From Myroides guanonis (GTDB taxonomy: Bacteria; Bacteroidota; Bacteroidia; Flavobacteriales; Flavobacteriaceae): a stretch of 64,000 nt of DNA. The notes under the pieces were generated by a model, which was given only the letters and a program-made list of their open reading frames with translations, ran no database searches and had not been told where the DNA came from. Below are positions 1 through 8,579 of this stretch, in pieces. Numbering within the stretch: position 1 is the stretch's first letter; every line of letters starts with the position of its first letter. The stretch covers positions 1 to 64,000 of the forward strand of contig NZ_FORU01000017.1 of assembly GCF_900114085.1 (NCBI RefSeq), written 5' to 3'. The position numbers and the translations under genes are program-made.

Positions 1-249
1 GCTGTAGCCGAGAGGGTCAATGGAATCATAAAAGGTGAATTTGATTTAAATTATTCAAATCTGGGATATCAAAAAACAAAACAGATACTAAAGGATAACA
101 TAGAGGCATATAATAGTCTTAGACCACATAATAGTTGTGACAATTTAACCCCGAACCAAGCTCATTTAGAAAAGGGTTTTTTAACCAAGAGATGGAAGAA
201 CTATTACAAGATAAAACAACTAAAAAAAGAAGATGTACAGCAATCTTAG
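1..249 (+). CDS. IS3-family transposase (OrfB), C-terminal end, partial
   Basis: The window opens inside a reading frame that runs from base 1 to a TAG at 247-249, giving 82 residues. The frame starts AVAERVNGIIKGEF and includes NSLRPH followed by LTPNQAH. These are the hallmarks of the rve integrase core of IS3-family transposases: the last catalytic Glu with a Lys seven residues later (E-R-V-N-G-I-I-K), then the Y-N-x-x-R-P-H motif. The start and the first two catalytic Asp residues lie outside the window, so whether the element is intact cannot be judged. The family call is firm; the subgroup is not. Confidence 0.85.
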   Translation, partial: AVAERVNGIIKGEFDLNYSNLGYQKTKQILKDNIEAYNSLRPHNSCDNLTPNQAHLEKGFLTKRWKNYYKIKQLKKEDVQQS

Positions 250-264
250 GACTACTAAATTACA

Positions 265-303
265 TGTACAGTTATAAGCAGGATTAATAACAATAACTGT
301 ACA
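265..303. repeat. 11-bp perfect inverted repeat near the IS end
   Basis: TGTACAGTTAT (265-275) and ATAACTGTACA (293-303) are exact reverse complements separated by 17 nt. They sit between the transposase stop codon and the IS terminus. The hairpin could limit read-through or be a transposase-binding feature. It has no T-run, so it is not a standard terminator. Confidence 0.6.
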
Positions 304-339
304 GCTATACTAGGACGAGACACCTCCATATATTTCATA

Positions 340-383
340 GACTTTGAGTGGACCTTGAGTGGACTTTAAGTGGACTTTGAGTG
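340..383. repeat. Four tandem copies of an 11-bp unit
   Basis: Four consecutive units follow the IS end: GACTTTGAGTG, GACCTTGAGTG, GACTTTAAGTG and GACTTTGAGTG. The second and third each differ from the first by one base. The unit length is close to one DNA helical turn. No gene overlaps it, and the function is unknown. Confidence 0.8.
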
Positions 384-1516
384 GACATTACGCACTTTAT
401 CCTTATCTAATCCTAATGTTTGATATGAAAAAAAATGGGTAAAAATCAATTCATCTGTTCCATTTTGTAAGTTTTTGTCAGACACATTTTCAGATTTTAT
501 ATGTAAATACTTTTTTCGTTTTATTCTAAAACAAAATTATAGCGGACAACAAATCGCGTTTTGAAATGTGGTTAAAATGACTACTTCTGACCACTTTTAC
601 TCTATCAAAACCTATTAGAAAACCGAAAACAAAGGTTTTAAATATTCTTAATTTGCCCCCCCTAGGGTGTTGCTTAGGTCATGTTCAGGTTTCATTGAAA
701 AAAAAGGCGTTTTACTGAAGCTGACTAGAAGGAAGCCAACAGCTAACCAACAGAAAAACTCACTTTGAGACTTCTTTTTACCATTTTATTTTAGAAATCT
801 GAGATACTTCGGATAACTAAAATATATCACACCTACAATAAAACTTAAAAGTTCAAACTCCTAATGCATCAACAATTTCAACACTCTATAACTCTCTACA
901 AAACAAGTAATTAATTATGTAGCTTGAAGCTGTTTTCTCGATAATCGCCAATCGAATTTGCTGGATCATTCGTGTTTATAGGTTGTTTTTCTCAGCTTCG
1001 TTTTAGGTCAAGGCGCCTTAAACCCCATCTTGATAAATCTTCACTGAATATTTATTATTCTCCTGGTCCTAAAATAATTGACACTATCCCATTGAATGAT
1101 ATATAGATTTTTAAAACGTGAATGCTGAAACATGAAGACTATATCTGAATATTTTCCTGTTAACAATAACTCGATTAGCAGCACGAATTTTTCTAACTAA
1201 CAAAGTAAAAAGTAGTTAGACTATATGAAATTTAAATATTGAAAGAAAATTCGAAAGGGTTAATACTCCCTTCAAAATCTAAAGAATCGTTTAATTCTAT
1301 AAATCACAGTCCAGACAATTTAGATTGTGCTTCGAGGTCACAATTACAAAATAAACCAACGAATTCACAAACCAACAAAATAATTTTAATCATTAAAATC
1401 CGTAGATTTGTTATGGATCTAAGTCTCTATTTAAAATACACATCTATAAAACAGTGTGTTAAATATTTTCAGATGCTATTCTTACAAACAAATAGTACTA
1501 ACTAACTTTATAGATC
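384..1516. other. About 1.1 kb with no supported gene
   Basis: This stretch is very AT-rich and has stops in all frames. It contains a C7 run near 657-663 followed by CTAGGG. The only frame above 60 codons (1239-1505) would need a TTG start and has an uneven, low-complexity composition. It may be decayed insertion-sequence flank, but I recognise no relic with confidence. Confidence 0.5.
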
Positions 1517-1867
1517 ATGAACCAACAAAGAATTTATAAAATCCTTTTTTCAAGCGTATATCCTCTATATATAGCAAAAGCAGAAAAAAAAGGAAGAACT
1601 AAAGAAGAAGTAGATATTGTCATTAAATGGCTAACAGGTTATGATCAAAAAGGACTCGAAAAACAAATAGAAGAAAAAAGTGATTTCGAAACTTTTTTTA
1701 AGAACGCACCATTACTAAATCCAAATAGCGACAAGATAACAGGGGTTATTTGTGGATATAGGGTGGAAAATATCGAAGATGATTTGATAAGAAAAGCACG
1801 ATATATGGATAAGCTAATAGATGAATTAGCTAAAGGAAAAGCTATGGATAAAATACTACGAAAATAA
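1517..1867 (+). CDS. DUF2200 family protein
   Basis: A 116-residue soluble protein. Its sequence matches the DUF2200 family as I know it: the N-terminal [16 protein letters not shown] block, the IKWLTGYD segment, [21 protein letters not shown], and the C-terminal [16 protein letters not shown]. The length fits the family, usually about 110-120 residues. The biochemical role of DUF2200 is not established. The ATG at 1517 directly precedes the conserved part. The gene is isolated: an empty region lies upstream and a bidirectional terminator lies immediately downstream. Family assignment is firm; function is unknown. Confidence 0.85.
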   Translation: MNQQRIYKILFSSVYPLYIAKAEKKGRTKEEVDIVIKWLTGYDQKGLEKQIEEKSDFETFFKNAPLLNPNSDKITGVICGYRVENIEDDLIRKARYMDKLIDELAKGKAMDKILRK

Positions 1868-1868
1868 A

Positions 1869-1901
1869 AAAGAGATTATAACAGTGTGTTATAACCTCTT
1901 T
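1869..1901. terminator. Bidirectional terminator between DUF2200 and transketolase
   Basis: AAAGAGATTATAAC (1869-1882) pairs with GTTATAACCTCTTT (1888-1901) around a 5-nt loop, with one mismatch. The hairpin is flanked by A- and T-rich sequence. It separates the convergent genes ending at 1867 (+) and 1923 (-). Confidence 0.75.
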
Positions 1902-1922
1902 CATATATAAATAGAAAACGAA

Positions 1923-2882
1923 TTATTTTCTAGCAATAACTTTTTCAGCCTTAGCTATAATAGCCTCTGCATTCAAACCGTATTTTTCCATTAATTCAGC
2001 AGGAGTACCGGATTCTCCGAAAGTATCTTCAACTGCTACGAATTCTTGCGGTAATGGATTGTGAAGAGCTAAAACTCTTGAAACACTTTCACCCAATCCA
2101 CCTAAGAAATTATGCTCTTCAGCAGTAACTATACAACCTGTTTTACCAACAGATTTTAAAATAGCCTCTTCATCCAAAGGTTTAATAGTATGAATATTGA
2201 TTACCTCAGCAGAAATACCTTTAGCCTCTAGAGCCTCAGCAGCCTGAAGTGCTTCCCAAACCAAATGCCCAGTAGCAACGATTGTTACATCGGTACCTTC
2301 CGTAAGCATTACCGCTTTTCCAATTTTAAACTCTCCATTTTCAGGAGTAAAATTAGGAACAACCGGACGACCAAATCTCAAGTAAACAGGTCCTTCAAAA
2401 TCAGCAATAGCCAATGTTGCAGCCTTAGTTTGATTGTAGTCACAAGTATTGATTACAGTCATTCCTGGCAACATTTTCATTAAACCTAAATCTTCTAAAA
2501 TCTGATGTGTAGCACCATCTTCACCTAGTGTTAAACCAGCATGAGAAGCACATATTTTTACGTTTTTCTCTGAATAAGCAACAGACTGTCTAATTTGATC
2601 ATAAACCCTTCCAGTTGAAAAGTTAGCAAAAGTTCCAGTAAAAGGAATTTTACCACCAATCGTAAGACCAGCTGCAATTCCAATCATATTAGCCTCTGCA
2701 ATTCCAATTTGGAAAAAACGCTCTGGATGATTCTTTTTAAAGTCATCCATTTTTAAAGAACCTATTAAGTCTGCACATAGTGCAACAACATTCTCATTTT
2801 TTTGTCCTAATTCAGTTAAACCAGCACCAAATCCCGAACGTGTATCTTTACTACCTGTATTGATATATTTTTTCATTGTCAT
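1923..2882 (-). CDS. Transketolase, C-terminal subunit
   Basis: This 319-residue protein is the pyrimidine-binding plus C-terminal half of transketolase, a ThDP enzyme of the pentose phosphate pathway that moves two-carbon units between sugar phosphates. The IAEANM motif (Glu near residue 63) carries the Glu that activates the cofactor. The typical SHAGLTLGEDGATHQ loop follows near residue 113. The C-terminal transketolase domain covers about residues 190-315. The gene starts 16 nt after the stop codon of the N-terminal half, so the two form one enzyme encoded as a split pair, common in Bacteroidota. ATG codons at 2882 and 2876 (M3) are both possible starts. Confidence 0.92.
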   Translation of the reverse strand: MTMKKYINTGSKDTRSGFGAGLTELGQKNENVVALCADLIGSLKMDDFKKNHPERFFQIGIAEANMIGIAAGLTIGGKIPFTGTFANFSTGRVYDQIRQSVAYSEKNVKICASHAGLTLGEDGATHQILEDLGLMKMLPGMTVINTCDYNQTKAATLAIADFEGPVYLRFGRPVVPNFTPENGEFKIGKAVMLTEGTDVTIVATGHLVWEALQAAEALEAKGISAEVINIHTIKPLDEEAILKSVGKTGCIVTAEEHNFLGGLGESVSRVLALHNPLPQEFVAVEDTFGESGTPAELMEKYGLNAEAIIAKAEKVIARK

Positions 2883-2898
2883 TTTCGTTTAAAAAGGA

Positions 2899-3747
2899 TT
2901 AATAATCACCTAAGGTTTCGGCGTTTTGATTCAAAGCTTCCTCTAATTGAGCATCACTAGGAGCTTTACCATGCCAAGCATGAGTTCCCATCATATAATC
3001 AACACCATTCCCCATTTCAGTATGTAATAAAATACAAACTGGTTTTCCTTTTCCTGTTTTCGATTTTGCCTCTGTTAAACCATTAACAACCGATTCTATA
3101 TCATTTCCTTTTTCAATGTCTAAAACATCCCAACCAAAAGCTTCAAACTTGGCTTTGATTGATCCCATGTGTAAAACTTCATCTGTTGAACCATCTATTT
3201 GCTTTCCATTTAAATCAACAGTAGCAATAAGATTATCTACTTTCTTAGCAGATGCATACATCATAGCTTCCCAGTTTTGTCCTTCTTGTAATTCACCATC
3301 ACCAAGTAAAACATAAACCAAATGCGAATCCTTATTTAATTTTTTAGCCTGTGCTGCACCCAATGCTACAGATAACCCTTGTCCTAATGACCCAGAAGCC
3401 ATACGTATACCTGGTAAATGGTCATGAGTTGTAGGATGTCCTTGCAAACGAGTGTTGATTTTTCTAAAAGTTGCCAATTCGCTTACCGGGAAATACCCAC
3501 TTCTAGCTAAAACACTGTAAAAAACGGGAGAAATATGGCCATTAGACAAAAAGAAGATATCTTCATTCAATCCGTCCATTTCAAAACTCTCTTTACGCTC
3601 CATAATGTTCTGATACAAAGCCACAAAAAACTCAGCGCAACCTAGAGAACCTCCTGGATGACCTGAATTTACTGCATGTACCATTCTAAGGATATCCCTT
3701 CTTACTTGCGTTGTTAAATCTGTTAATTGTTGTGTGTTTGGTTTCAT
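2899..3747 (-). CDS. Transketolase, N-terminal subunit
   Basis: This is the ThDP pyrophosphate-binding half of a split transketolase. It shows the SGHPGGSLG motif and the cofactor motif GDGE followed about 26 residues later by DLNG. The frame can be extended to 3771, but I place the start at the ATG at 3747 (MKPNTQQ). The eight extra residues are atypical, and the promoter -7 box lies just upstream. It is co-transcribed with the C-terminal subunit downstream. Together they supply the non-oxidative pentose phosphate branch. Function is firm; the start is likely. Confidence 0.9.
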   Translation of the reverse strand: MKPNTQQLTDLTTQVRRDILRMVHAVNSGHPGGSLGCAEFFVALYQNIMERKESFEMDGLNEDIFFLSNGHISPVFYSVLARSGYFPVSELATFRKINTRLQGHPTTHDHLPGIRMASGSLGQGLSVALGAAQAKKLNKDSHLVYVLLGDGELQEGQNWEAMMYASAKKVDNLIATVDLNGKQIDGSTDEVLHMGSIKAKFEAFGWDVLDIEKGNDIESVVNGLTEAKSKTGKGKPVCILLHTEMGNGVDYMMGTHAWHGKAPSDAQLEEALNQNAETLGDY

Positions 3748-3775
3748 TGTTATTTTAATAGAATGATTCAAGTAG

Positions 3776-3783
3776 CAAATATA
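3776..3783 (-). promoter_or_regulatory. Predicted -7 box for the transketolase operon
   Basis: On the minus strand this reads TATATTTG, an exact match to the Bacteroidota TAnnTTTG element. It lies 28 nt before the chosen start codon. I saw no clear -33 element at the usual spacing. Confidence 0.5.
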
Positions 3784-3911
3784 ATGAGATTATTACATCT
3801 TACTCTAAATAATATAAGAGTTTTACCCCTGCTTCGTTTAGCACTCCAGATATCATTCTTAGATATTATTTTAATTCCAAAAACAGCCATGCCTACGTTG
3901 CATTTTTACCG

Positions 3912-3919
3912 TATTTTTG
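3912..3919 (+). promoter_or_regulatory. Predicted -7 box for the MFS-ABC pair
   Basis: TATTTTTG matches TAnnTTTG exactly and sits 25 nt before the ATG at 3945. A -33 TTG at standard spacing is not obvious. Confidence 0.45.
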
Positions 3920-3944
3920 CATTATCCCTTAATCCTTTTTCAGA

Positions 3945-5150
3945 ATGAACAAACTTTGGCAATCCTACTTAGATTCCTATAGAGGACTATCCCAACCAAC
4001 TTGGATATTAGCTCTTGTGATGCTTATCAATAGAAGCGGAGCTATGGTAATCCCCTTCCTTGGTGTTTATATGACCTCTAAACTTGGTTTCGAATTAAAA
4101 GAAGCTGGGATAGCACTTAGTTGTTTTGGTGTTGGAGCTATTATGGGATCTCTTTGCGGAGGTTGGCTTACAGATAAAATAGGTCATTACCTCACACAAA
4201 GTATAAGTCTATTTCTATCTGTTCCAGTATTCTTTATGCTCCCCCTCTTTACAAGTTTCGAGTCGCTATGCGCCGCCATTATTGTATTGAGTTTCATAAC
4301 CGAAATTTTTAGACCAGCGAATAGTGCATCCGTGTCTTATTACGCTAAGCCAGAAAACCTAACACGTGCTTTCTCTTTAAATCGAATGGCATTAAACCTA
4401 GGATTTTCAATAGGACCAGCATTAGGTGGTTTCTTAGCAGGTTATTCTTATAGCTTGTTATTCTACGTAAATGGAACGATGGTTGGTCTAGCGGGAATTG
4501 TTTTTCTGTTCTATTTCAGAGGTAAAAAAGGAAATGATGCTTTACTAACAAATCAAGCTACTGTAAAAACACAACAACCAGCAAACAAATCGGCTTACAG
4601 AGATGTAAAGTATATATTCTTCACGCTTTTCTTGACTATTTACGCTACGTGCTTTTTTCAATTGTTCAACTCATTACCGATTTTTTACAAACAAGTACAT
4701 TTATTAAACGAAATCAACATCGGTTATATATTAGCCTTTAGCGGTTTAATAGTATTTGGACTTGAAATGATCGTAGTCCATTTAGCAGAAGCCAATTTAA
4801 CCATACGTCAAAACATGGTCTTTGGAACAGCACTCTGTGGTGCAGCCTTTGTTGTCTTAATAGCCCCTTTAGGTGTCCCTATACTCTACGTCTCTATGTT
4901 TTTGCTATGTATCTCAGAAATTCTAGTAATGCCCTTTTCATCTACCATCGGAGTCAACCGTTCTAGTAGTGAAAACAGAGGGTCTTATATGGCTTTAAAT
5001 GCATTAGCCTTTTCAATTGCTCATGTTTTCTCGCCTCTTTTCAGTACTACAATAGCAGAAAACTATGGATTCAATACACTTTGGATAGTTACGGGTGTAT
5101 TAATAGCATTGGCTTCTTTAGGCTTTTTTGTATTGATGAAAAAAATGTAA
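3945..5150 (+). CDS. MFS transporter, drug/metabolite efflux type
   Basis: A 401-residue membrane protein with about twelve hydrophobic segments. The MFS motif A appears as GGWLTDKIG near residue 73, in the loop between segments 2 and 3. A second signature-like region (LNLGFSIGPALGGFLAG, about residue 150) resembles motif C of proton-driven antiporters such as the MdtH group, which suggests export. The substrate cannot be read. The next gene, an ABC ATPase, starts 30 nt downstream on the same strand, so they are probably co-transcribed although they belong to different transporter classes. Family is firm; substrate and direction are inferred. Confidence 0.85.
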   Translation: MNKLWQSYLDSYRGLSQPTWILALVMLINRSGAMVIPFLGVYMTSKLGFELKEAGIALSCFGVGAIMGSLCGGWLTDKIGHYLTQSISLFLSVPVFFMLPLFTSFESLCAAIIVLSFITEIFRPANSASVSYYAKPENLTRAFSLNRMALNLGFSIGPALGGFLAGYSYSLLFYVNGTMVGLAGIVFLFYFRGKKGNDALLTNQATVKTQQPANKSAYRDVKYIFFTLFLTIYATCFFQLFNSLPIFYKQVHLLNEINIGYILAFSGLIVFGLEMIVVHLAEANLTIRQNMVFGTALCGAAFVVLIAPLGVPILYVSMFLLCISEILVMPFSSTIGVNRSSSENRGSYMALNALAFSIAHVFSPLFSTTIAENYGFNTLWIVTGVLIALASLGFFVLMKKM

Positions 5151-5180
5151 TTTTAGAACTCTATTAGAAATTTAAATAAA

Positions 5181-5966
5181 ATGTCAATCCCAATTCTAGA
5201 AACAAAAGATTTAAAAATAGGTTACCGACACAAAAACCAGGAAAAAATAGTTTTAGAAAATTTAAATCTACAACTAAATAAAGGTCGTCTAATCTCACTT
5301 ATTGGTATTAATGGAATTGGAAAATCAACGTTATTAAGAACCTTATCTGGAGCGCAATCAGTCTTGAGTGGTACTATAAATCTACAACAAGAAGCCTTAA
5401 ACACTTATTCCAAAGAAGATATATCCAAAGAAATAAGTGTTGTGTTTACAGAAAAAATTAGCCAAAGCCATTTAAAAGTTCGAGAATTGGTTGCACTTGG
5501 AAGAATACCTTACACCAATTGGATAGGAACACTAACCCCAAAAGACTGGGATATAGTTGAGGAAGCTATAGAACTTACTGAAATAAAAAAACTCGAAGAC
5601 CAAGCTATAAATTCGCTGAGTGATGGTCAAATGCAAAAAGTATTGATTGCAAGAGCGATTGCTCAGGACACTCCAATAATCATATTAGATGAACCCTCCA
5701 CTCATTTAGACTTATATCATAAAATAAGTCTATTTCGTTTACTAAAAAAACTGTGTATTGAAAAAGACAAGTCCATACTATTTTCAACGCATGATATGGA
5801 TTTAGCCTTACAAATAAGTGACGAAATCATAGCATTAACACACGATTACACTATACAAGGCACTACACAAAACTTGATAGACCAAAACATTTTCAACAAC
5901 TTCTTTCAAGACGAGCATATCGTATTCGAACCAACCGAACGCAGATTTAAAATTACACTTCCTTAA
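5181..5966 (+). CDS. ABC transporter ATP-binding protein, FecE/FhuC-like
   Basis: A 261-residue cytoplasmic ATPase. It has a Walker A (GINGIGKST, near residue 42), a Q-loop region, a signature LSDGQMQK in place of LSGGQ, a Walker B (IIILDEPSTHLD) and a switch His (STHDMDLA). The spacing and the LDEPSTHLD form resemble ATPases of iron-siderophore, haem and cobalamin importers. No permease or binding protein is encoded nearby, so it is an orphan whose partner must lie elsewhere. Its 3' end overlaps the convergent CDF gene by 14 bp. Superfamily is firm; substrate class is tentative. Confidence 0.8.
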   Translation: MSIPILETKDLKIGYRHKNQEKIVLENLNLQLNKGRLISLIGINGIGKSTLLRTLSGAQSVLSGTINLQQEALNTYSKEDISKEISVVFTEKISQSHLKVRELVALGRIPYTNWIGTLTPKDWDIVEEAIELTEIKKLEDQAINSLSDGQMQKVLIARAIAQDTPIIILDEPSTHLDLYHKISLFRLLKKLCIEKDKSILFSTHDMDLALQISDEIIALTHDYTIQGTTQNLIDQNIFNNFFQDEHIVFEPTERRFKITLP

Positions 5967-6960
5967 ATTCGTCCGTACAATTATGACGTTTATTTTTAGA
6001 GATATTTTCAATATTCCAAACCACTTGCTTTTCGAATGGATGTTGGCGAACAGGACAATCAGTTTTAGAACAAATAGCACAAGAAAACTCCTTACAATCA
6101 TCCATATGAACAAAGAGCTCTAATTCACTGCCAAATCCCTCATTAATCGCCTTCTCAAGCGCTTCCACCTCGTGATGTCCTTCAACAATTGTAAAATACC
6201 ACGGCAAAGTTAGATGACAATCAAAATGCAAAACACTCCCATACTTAATAATTCGAAGATTGTGTAAATCGATCCAATTATCACGGCGAATCTCTTGTAG
6301 ATTAGCCACCACCTCTAGGAGTAAGCGTTCATCAGATTCATCCATAATTCCAGAAATAGCACGACGCACTATTTTATATCCAGTTACAATAATTATACCT
6401 GCAAACAATAAAGCGACAGCACTATCCAACCATTGATAACCTGTAAAAAACAACAATACCAATCCAATGATAATACCAATAGTCGAATAAGTATCAGATT
6501 GCAAATGCTTACCACTGGCAATTAATGCCAACGAATTATTCTTAGTTCCCTTTTGAACAGCATATCGCCCCAATATATAATTTACAACAGCTGTAATTGA
6601 AATTAAAACAATACCATAATCCAATTGCTGAATTTCAGAAGGCAATGAAAGGTTTTTAATAGCCTCATAGATAATCACCAAGCCAGCAACAATAATCAGA
6701 GCCCCCTCTAAAGAAGCAGATATAAATTCGACTTTTCCATGTCCATAAGGATGGTTCCTATCTCTAGGTAAACTAGAAAGATATAAACTATATAGACCAA
6801 CAAAACCACTAATAACATTAATAACACTTTCTAAAGCATCCGTTAATATAGCAATGGAATTGGTGAGATACCATGCAACTATCTTGACAAGGAATAATAA
6901 AACTCCAACAGTCGCTACAATTTTCTGAAACTGATAATTCTCTCTAGCCTTGCTATTCAT
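5953..6960 (-). CDS. Cation diffusion facilitator metal exporter
   Basis: A 335-residue CDF transporter with six predicted membrane segments. The metal-site pattern of FieF-type proteins is partly kept: LTDALES gives Asp41 and Ser45 (E. coli FieF has Asp at both), and HLQSD gives His152 and Asp156. HPYGHGKVE follows segment 2. A cytoplasmic domain covers about residues 205-285. The protein then continues with a Cys cluster, C289-x4-C294-x2-C297-x4-C302, beyond the usual end of short CDF proteins. The likely role is H+-coupled export of Zn, Fe or Mn. It is followed closely upstream by the RluE-like gene (9-nt gap), so the two are co-transcribed. Confidence 0.88.
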   Translation of the reverse strand: MNSKARENYQFQKIVATVGVLLFLVKIVAWYLTNSIAILTDALESVINVISGFVGLYSLYLSSLPRDRNHPYGHGKVEFISASLEGALIIVAGLVIIYEAIKNLSLPSEIQQLDYGIVLISITAVVNYILGRYAVQKGTKNNSLALIASGKHLQSDTYSTIGIIIGLVLLFFTGYQWLDSAVALLFAGIIIVTGYKIVRRAISGIMDESDERLLLEVVANLQEIRRDNWIDLHNLRIIKYGSVLHFDCHLTLPWYFTIVEGHHEVEALEKAINEGFGSELELFVHMDDCKEFSCAICSKTDCPVRQHPFEKQVVWNIENISKNKRHNCTDEFKEV

Positions 6961-6969
6961 ACATCCTTT

Positions 6970-7590
6970 TTAATACAATTCAATTTCTCTTACTTCTCCA
7001 ACCTTTAGCTCCTTAATACTGTGTATTCCAATTCGAACACGCACCAATCTTAAAGTAGGAAAGCCAACTTTAGCAGTCATCTTTCGAACTTGTCTAAACT
7101 TACCTTCCGTCAAAACAATTCGAACCCAGCTTGTAGGTCCATGCCGTTCATCTCGAATTCGCTTCCCCTCTCCAATCCAATCAGGGAGACTTGTCAAAAT
7201 TGAAGCCTCACAAGGTTTCGTTTTATAGATAGTCCCTTTAACACCAATTTCTACTCCATTACAAAGTTCTTCAATAGCTTCTTGAGTTACAATTCCGTCC
7301 AATTGAACATAATATTCCTTTTCATAATGAGCACTTCGAACCACTTCACTTGCCCATCCGTTAGTCGTTAAAAGTAATACTCCTTCAGAATCCTCATCTA
7401 AACGCCCTATCGCCATAGTTCCCTCTGGGAAATCGAATAATTCACCTAGCTTCTTTTTAGCGCGTTTTTTCTCATATATAAACTGACTAATATAACCGTG
7501 CGGTTTATACAAAATAAAGTGTCTTCCTTCTAGTGCAAATACAGGCTCAATACTTTCGTTACTCAAATTCATTAGGTAGTAAAATTTCAC
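6970..7590 (-). CDS. Pseudouridine synthase, RluE/RsuA family
   Basis: A 206-residue RNA-modifying enzyme of the RsuA/RluE family, which isomerises a specific uridine in rRNA. The catalytic segment GRLDEDSEGLLLLT-like (here GRLDEDSEGVLLLT) places the nucleophilic Asp at about residue 65. The motif KPHGY and the C-terminal FRQVRKM are also present. There is no N-terminal S4 domain, as in RluE, which modifies 23S rRNA. The start at 7590 may be slightly long; an internal Met (MNLSNE) is an alternative. It is translated together with the downstream CDF gene. Confidence 0.85.
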   Translation of the reverse strand: MKFYYLMNLSNESIEPVFALEGRHFILYKPHGYISQFIYEKKRAKKKLGELFDFPEGTMAIGRLDEDSEGVLLLTTNGWASEVVRSAHYEKEYYVQLDGIVTQEAIEELCNGVEIGVKGTIYKTKPCEASILTSLPDWIGEGKRIRDERHGPTSWVRIVLTEGKFRQVRKMTAKVGFPTLRLVRVRIGIHSIKELKVGEVREIELY

Positions 7591-7689
7591 ACAAAGTTAC
7601 TAAATCTCGCACAGTCCATACCCTATATAAAGTCACTATTTATCAACTAACCTAGCATCTATAAAAACAGTCACAATTAGAAATAAAAA

Positions 7690-7711
7690 AACCGCTTCTT
7701 TCGAAACGGTT
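7690..7711 (-). terminator. Terminator of the tilS-dsbD-DUF2911 operon
   Basis: AACCGCTTC (7690-7698) pairs with GAAACGGTT (7703-7711), with one mismatch. On the minus strand it is followed by a T-rich run (complement of 7681-7690). It lies 14 bases after the DUF2911 stop codon. Confidence 0.7.
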
Positions 7712-7724
7712 CTTATAATATCAA

Positions 7725-8573
7725 TTAAATGGACCACTCTAATATGGCATCCTTATTCATTTTAATATAATCTAAATTATTAGCTTTCTCTGCCATTTCT
7801 AGCGATTTTTTAGCTGTCTCAATAGCACCTTTCTTATCCCCCATCTTAGCCTGAATTTGAGATTTCAATCTAGTAAAATAAAAAGGAGCAGAAGCACCTT
7901 CTTTTTCAATAGCAGCATCAATCCATTTTAAAGCCTTAGAAAGTTCTTTATTAATTAAAAAATAATACTGAGAAGCTGCGTAATAATCAACCGCTTTAGG
8001 TCCCGAAAAAGTTTGTTCTATACTAGCCAATGCCAATTTCTCAGACGGCACACCTATATGAATAGGAACAATTGTTTTTTCCCAAATCAATTCCATATCA
8101 ACACCATCAATATCAACATTGTTAAGCGCAATAGTAAAGGTCTCATATTTTCGATCAGAAGAAACAGATTTTACATCAGTTCTCAATGCAACCTTTGACT
8201 CATCAAACTTTTCTGGTAAACCCCAGTTATTAGTATCAGAATAAAATATCACCTCCCAAGAAGTCGCTTTTGGAATTGTATACAAAGCATACTTTCCTTT
8301 TTTAAGTTCTTTTCCCGCAATAGTTACATCGTCTGCGAAAGTAACTGTAGTATTCATATTAGCTCCAGTTCTCCACATTCTTCCGTAAGGAACTAAATCC
8401 CCAAATACAGAACGTCCACGCATACTTGGTCTTGAATAGTCAATAGTGATATTCGTTAAGCCAACTACTTCTTCAATCTTAGACTTCGAACTCGTTGGAG
8501 GTGTTTTAACCTGAGCATCCATAGTAGCTATGGAAAACAAAACGAGTGCACTACAAATTACTTTCTTAAACAT
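7725..8573 (-). CDS. DUF2911 domain protein, exported
   Basis: A 282-residue protein with a signal peptide (about residues 1-20, cleavage after MDAQ). The DUF2911 domain follows, recognisable by DYSRPSMRGR, LVPYGRMWRTGAN and the GKKYALYTIP-like segment, covering about residues 25-170. The C-terminal 110 residues are helical and TPR-like (AIETAKKSLEMA). The molecular role of DUF2911 is unknown. It starts 6 nt after the dsbD stop codon and is the last gene of that operon, which hints at an envelope function. Confidence 0.85.
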   Translation of the reverse strand: MFKKVICSALVLFSIATMDAQVKTPPTSSKSKIEEVVGLTNITIDYSRPSMRGRSVFGDLVPYGRMWRTGANMNTTVTFADDVTIAGKELKKGKYALYTIPKATSWEVIFYSDTNNWGLPEKFDESKVALRTDVKSVSSDRKYETFTIALNNVDIDGVDMELIWEKTIVPIHIGVPSEKLALASIEQTFSGPKAVDYYAASQYYFLINKELSKALKWIDAAIEKEGASAPFYFTRLKSQIQAKMGDKKGAIETAKKSLEMAEKANNLDYIKMNKDAILEWSI

Positions 8574-8579
8574 AACTAA

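Larger units (their letters stand above)
1..322 (+). mobile_element. Right part of an IS3-type insertion sequence
   Basis: The transposase frame ends at 249. About 70 bases later the sequence CTAGGACGAGACA ends at 322. Read outward to inward on the other strand this is TGTCTCGTCCTAG, a TG...CA type end consistent with an IS3-family terminal repeat. The left end is outside the window, so neither the inverted-repeat match nor a target duplication can be tested. The exact boundary is inferred. Confidence 0.55.

Noticed and set aside
1064-1090. Sequence CCTGGTCCTAAAATAATTGACAC resembling an IS end
   Set aside because: Only a vague resemblance; no transposase fragment or matching second end is visible nearby.
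1239-1505. 88-codon frame before the DUF2200 gene
   Set aside because: It needs a TTG start, is rich in Asn/Ser/Lys/Ile as expected from AT-rich noise, and has no recognisable motif.
5222-5404. Antisense frame within the ABC ATPase gene
   Set aside because: Shadow of the real gene with no independent signals; the same holds for most antisense frames in the window.
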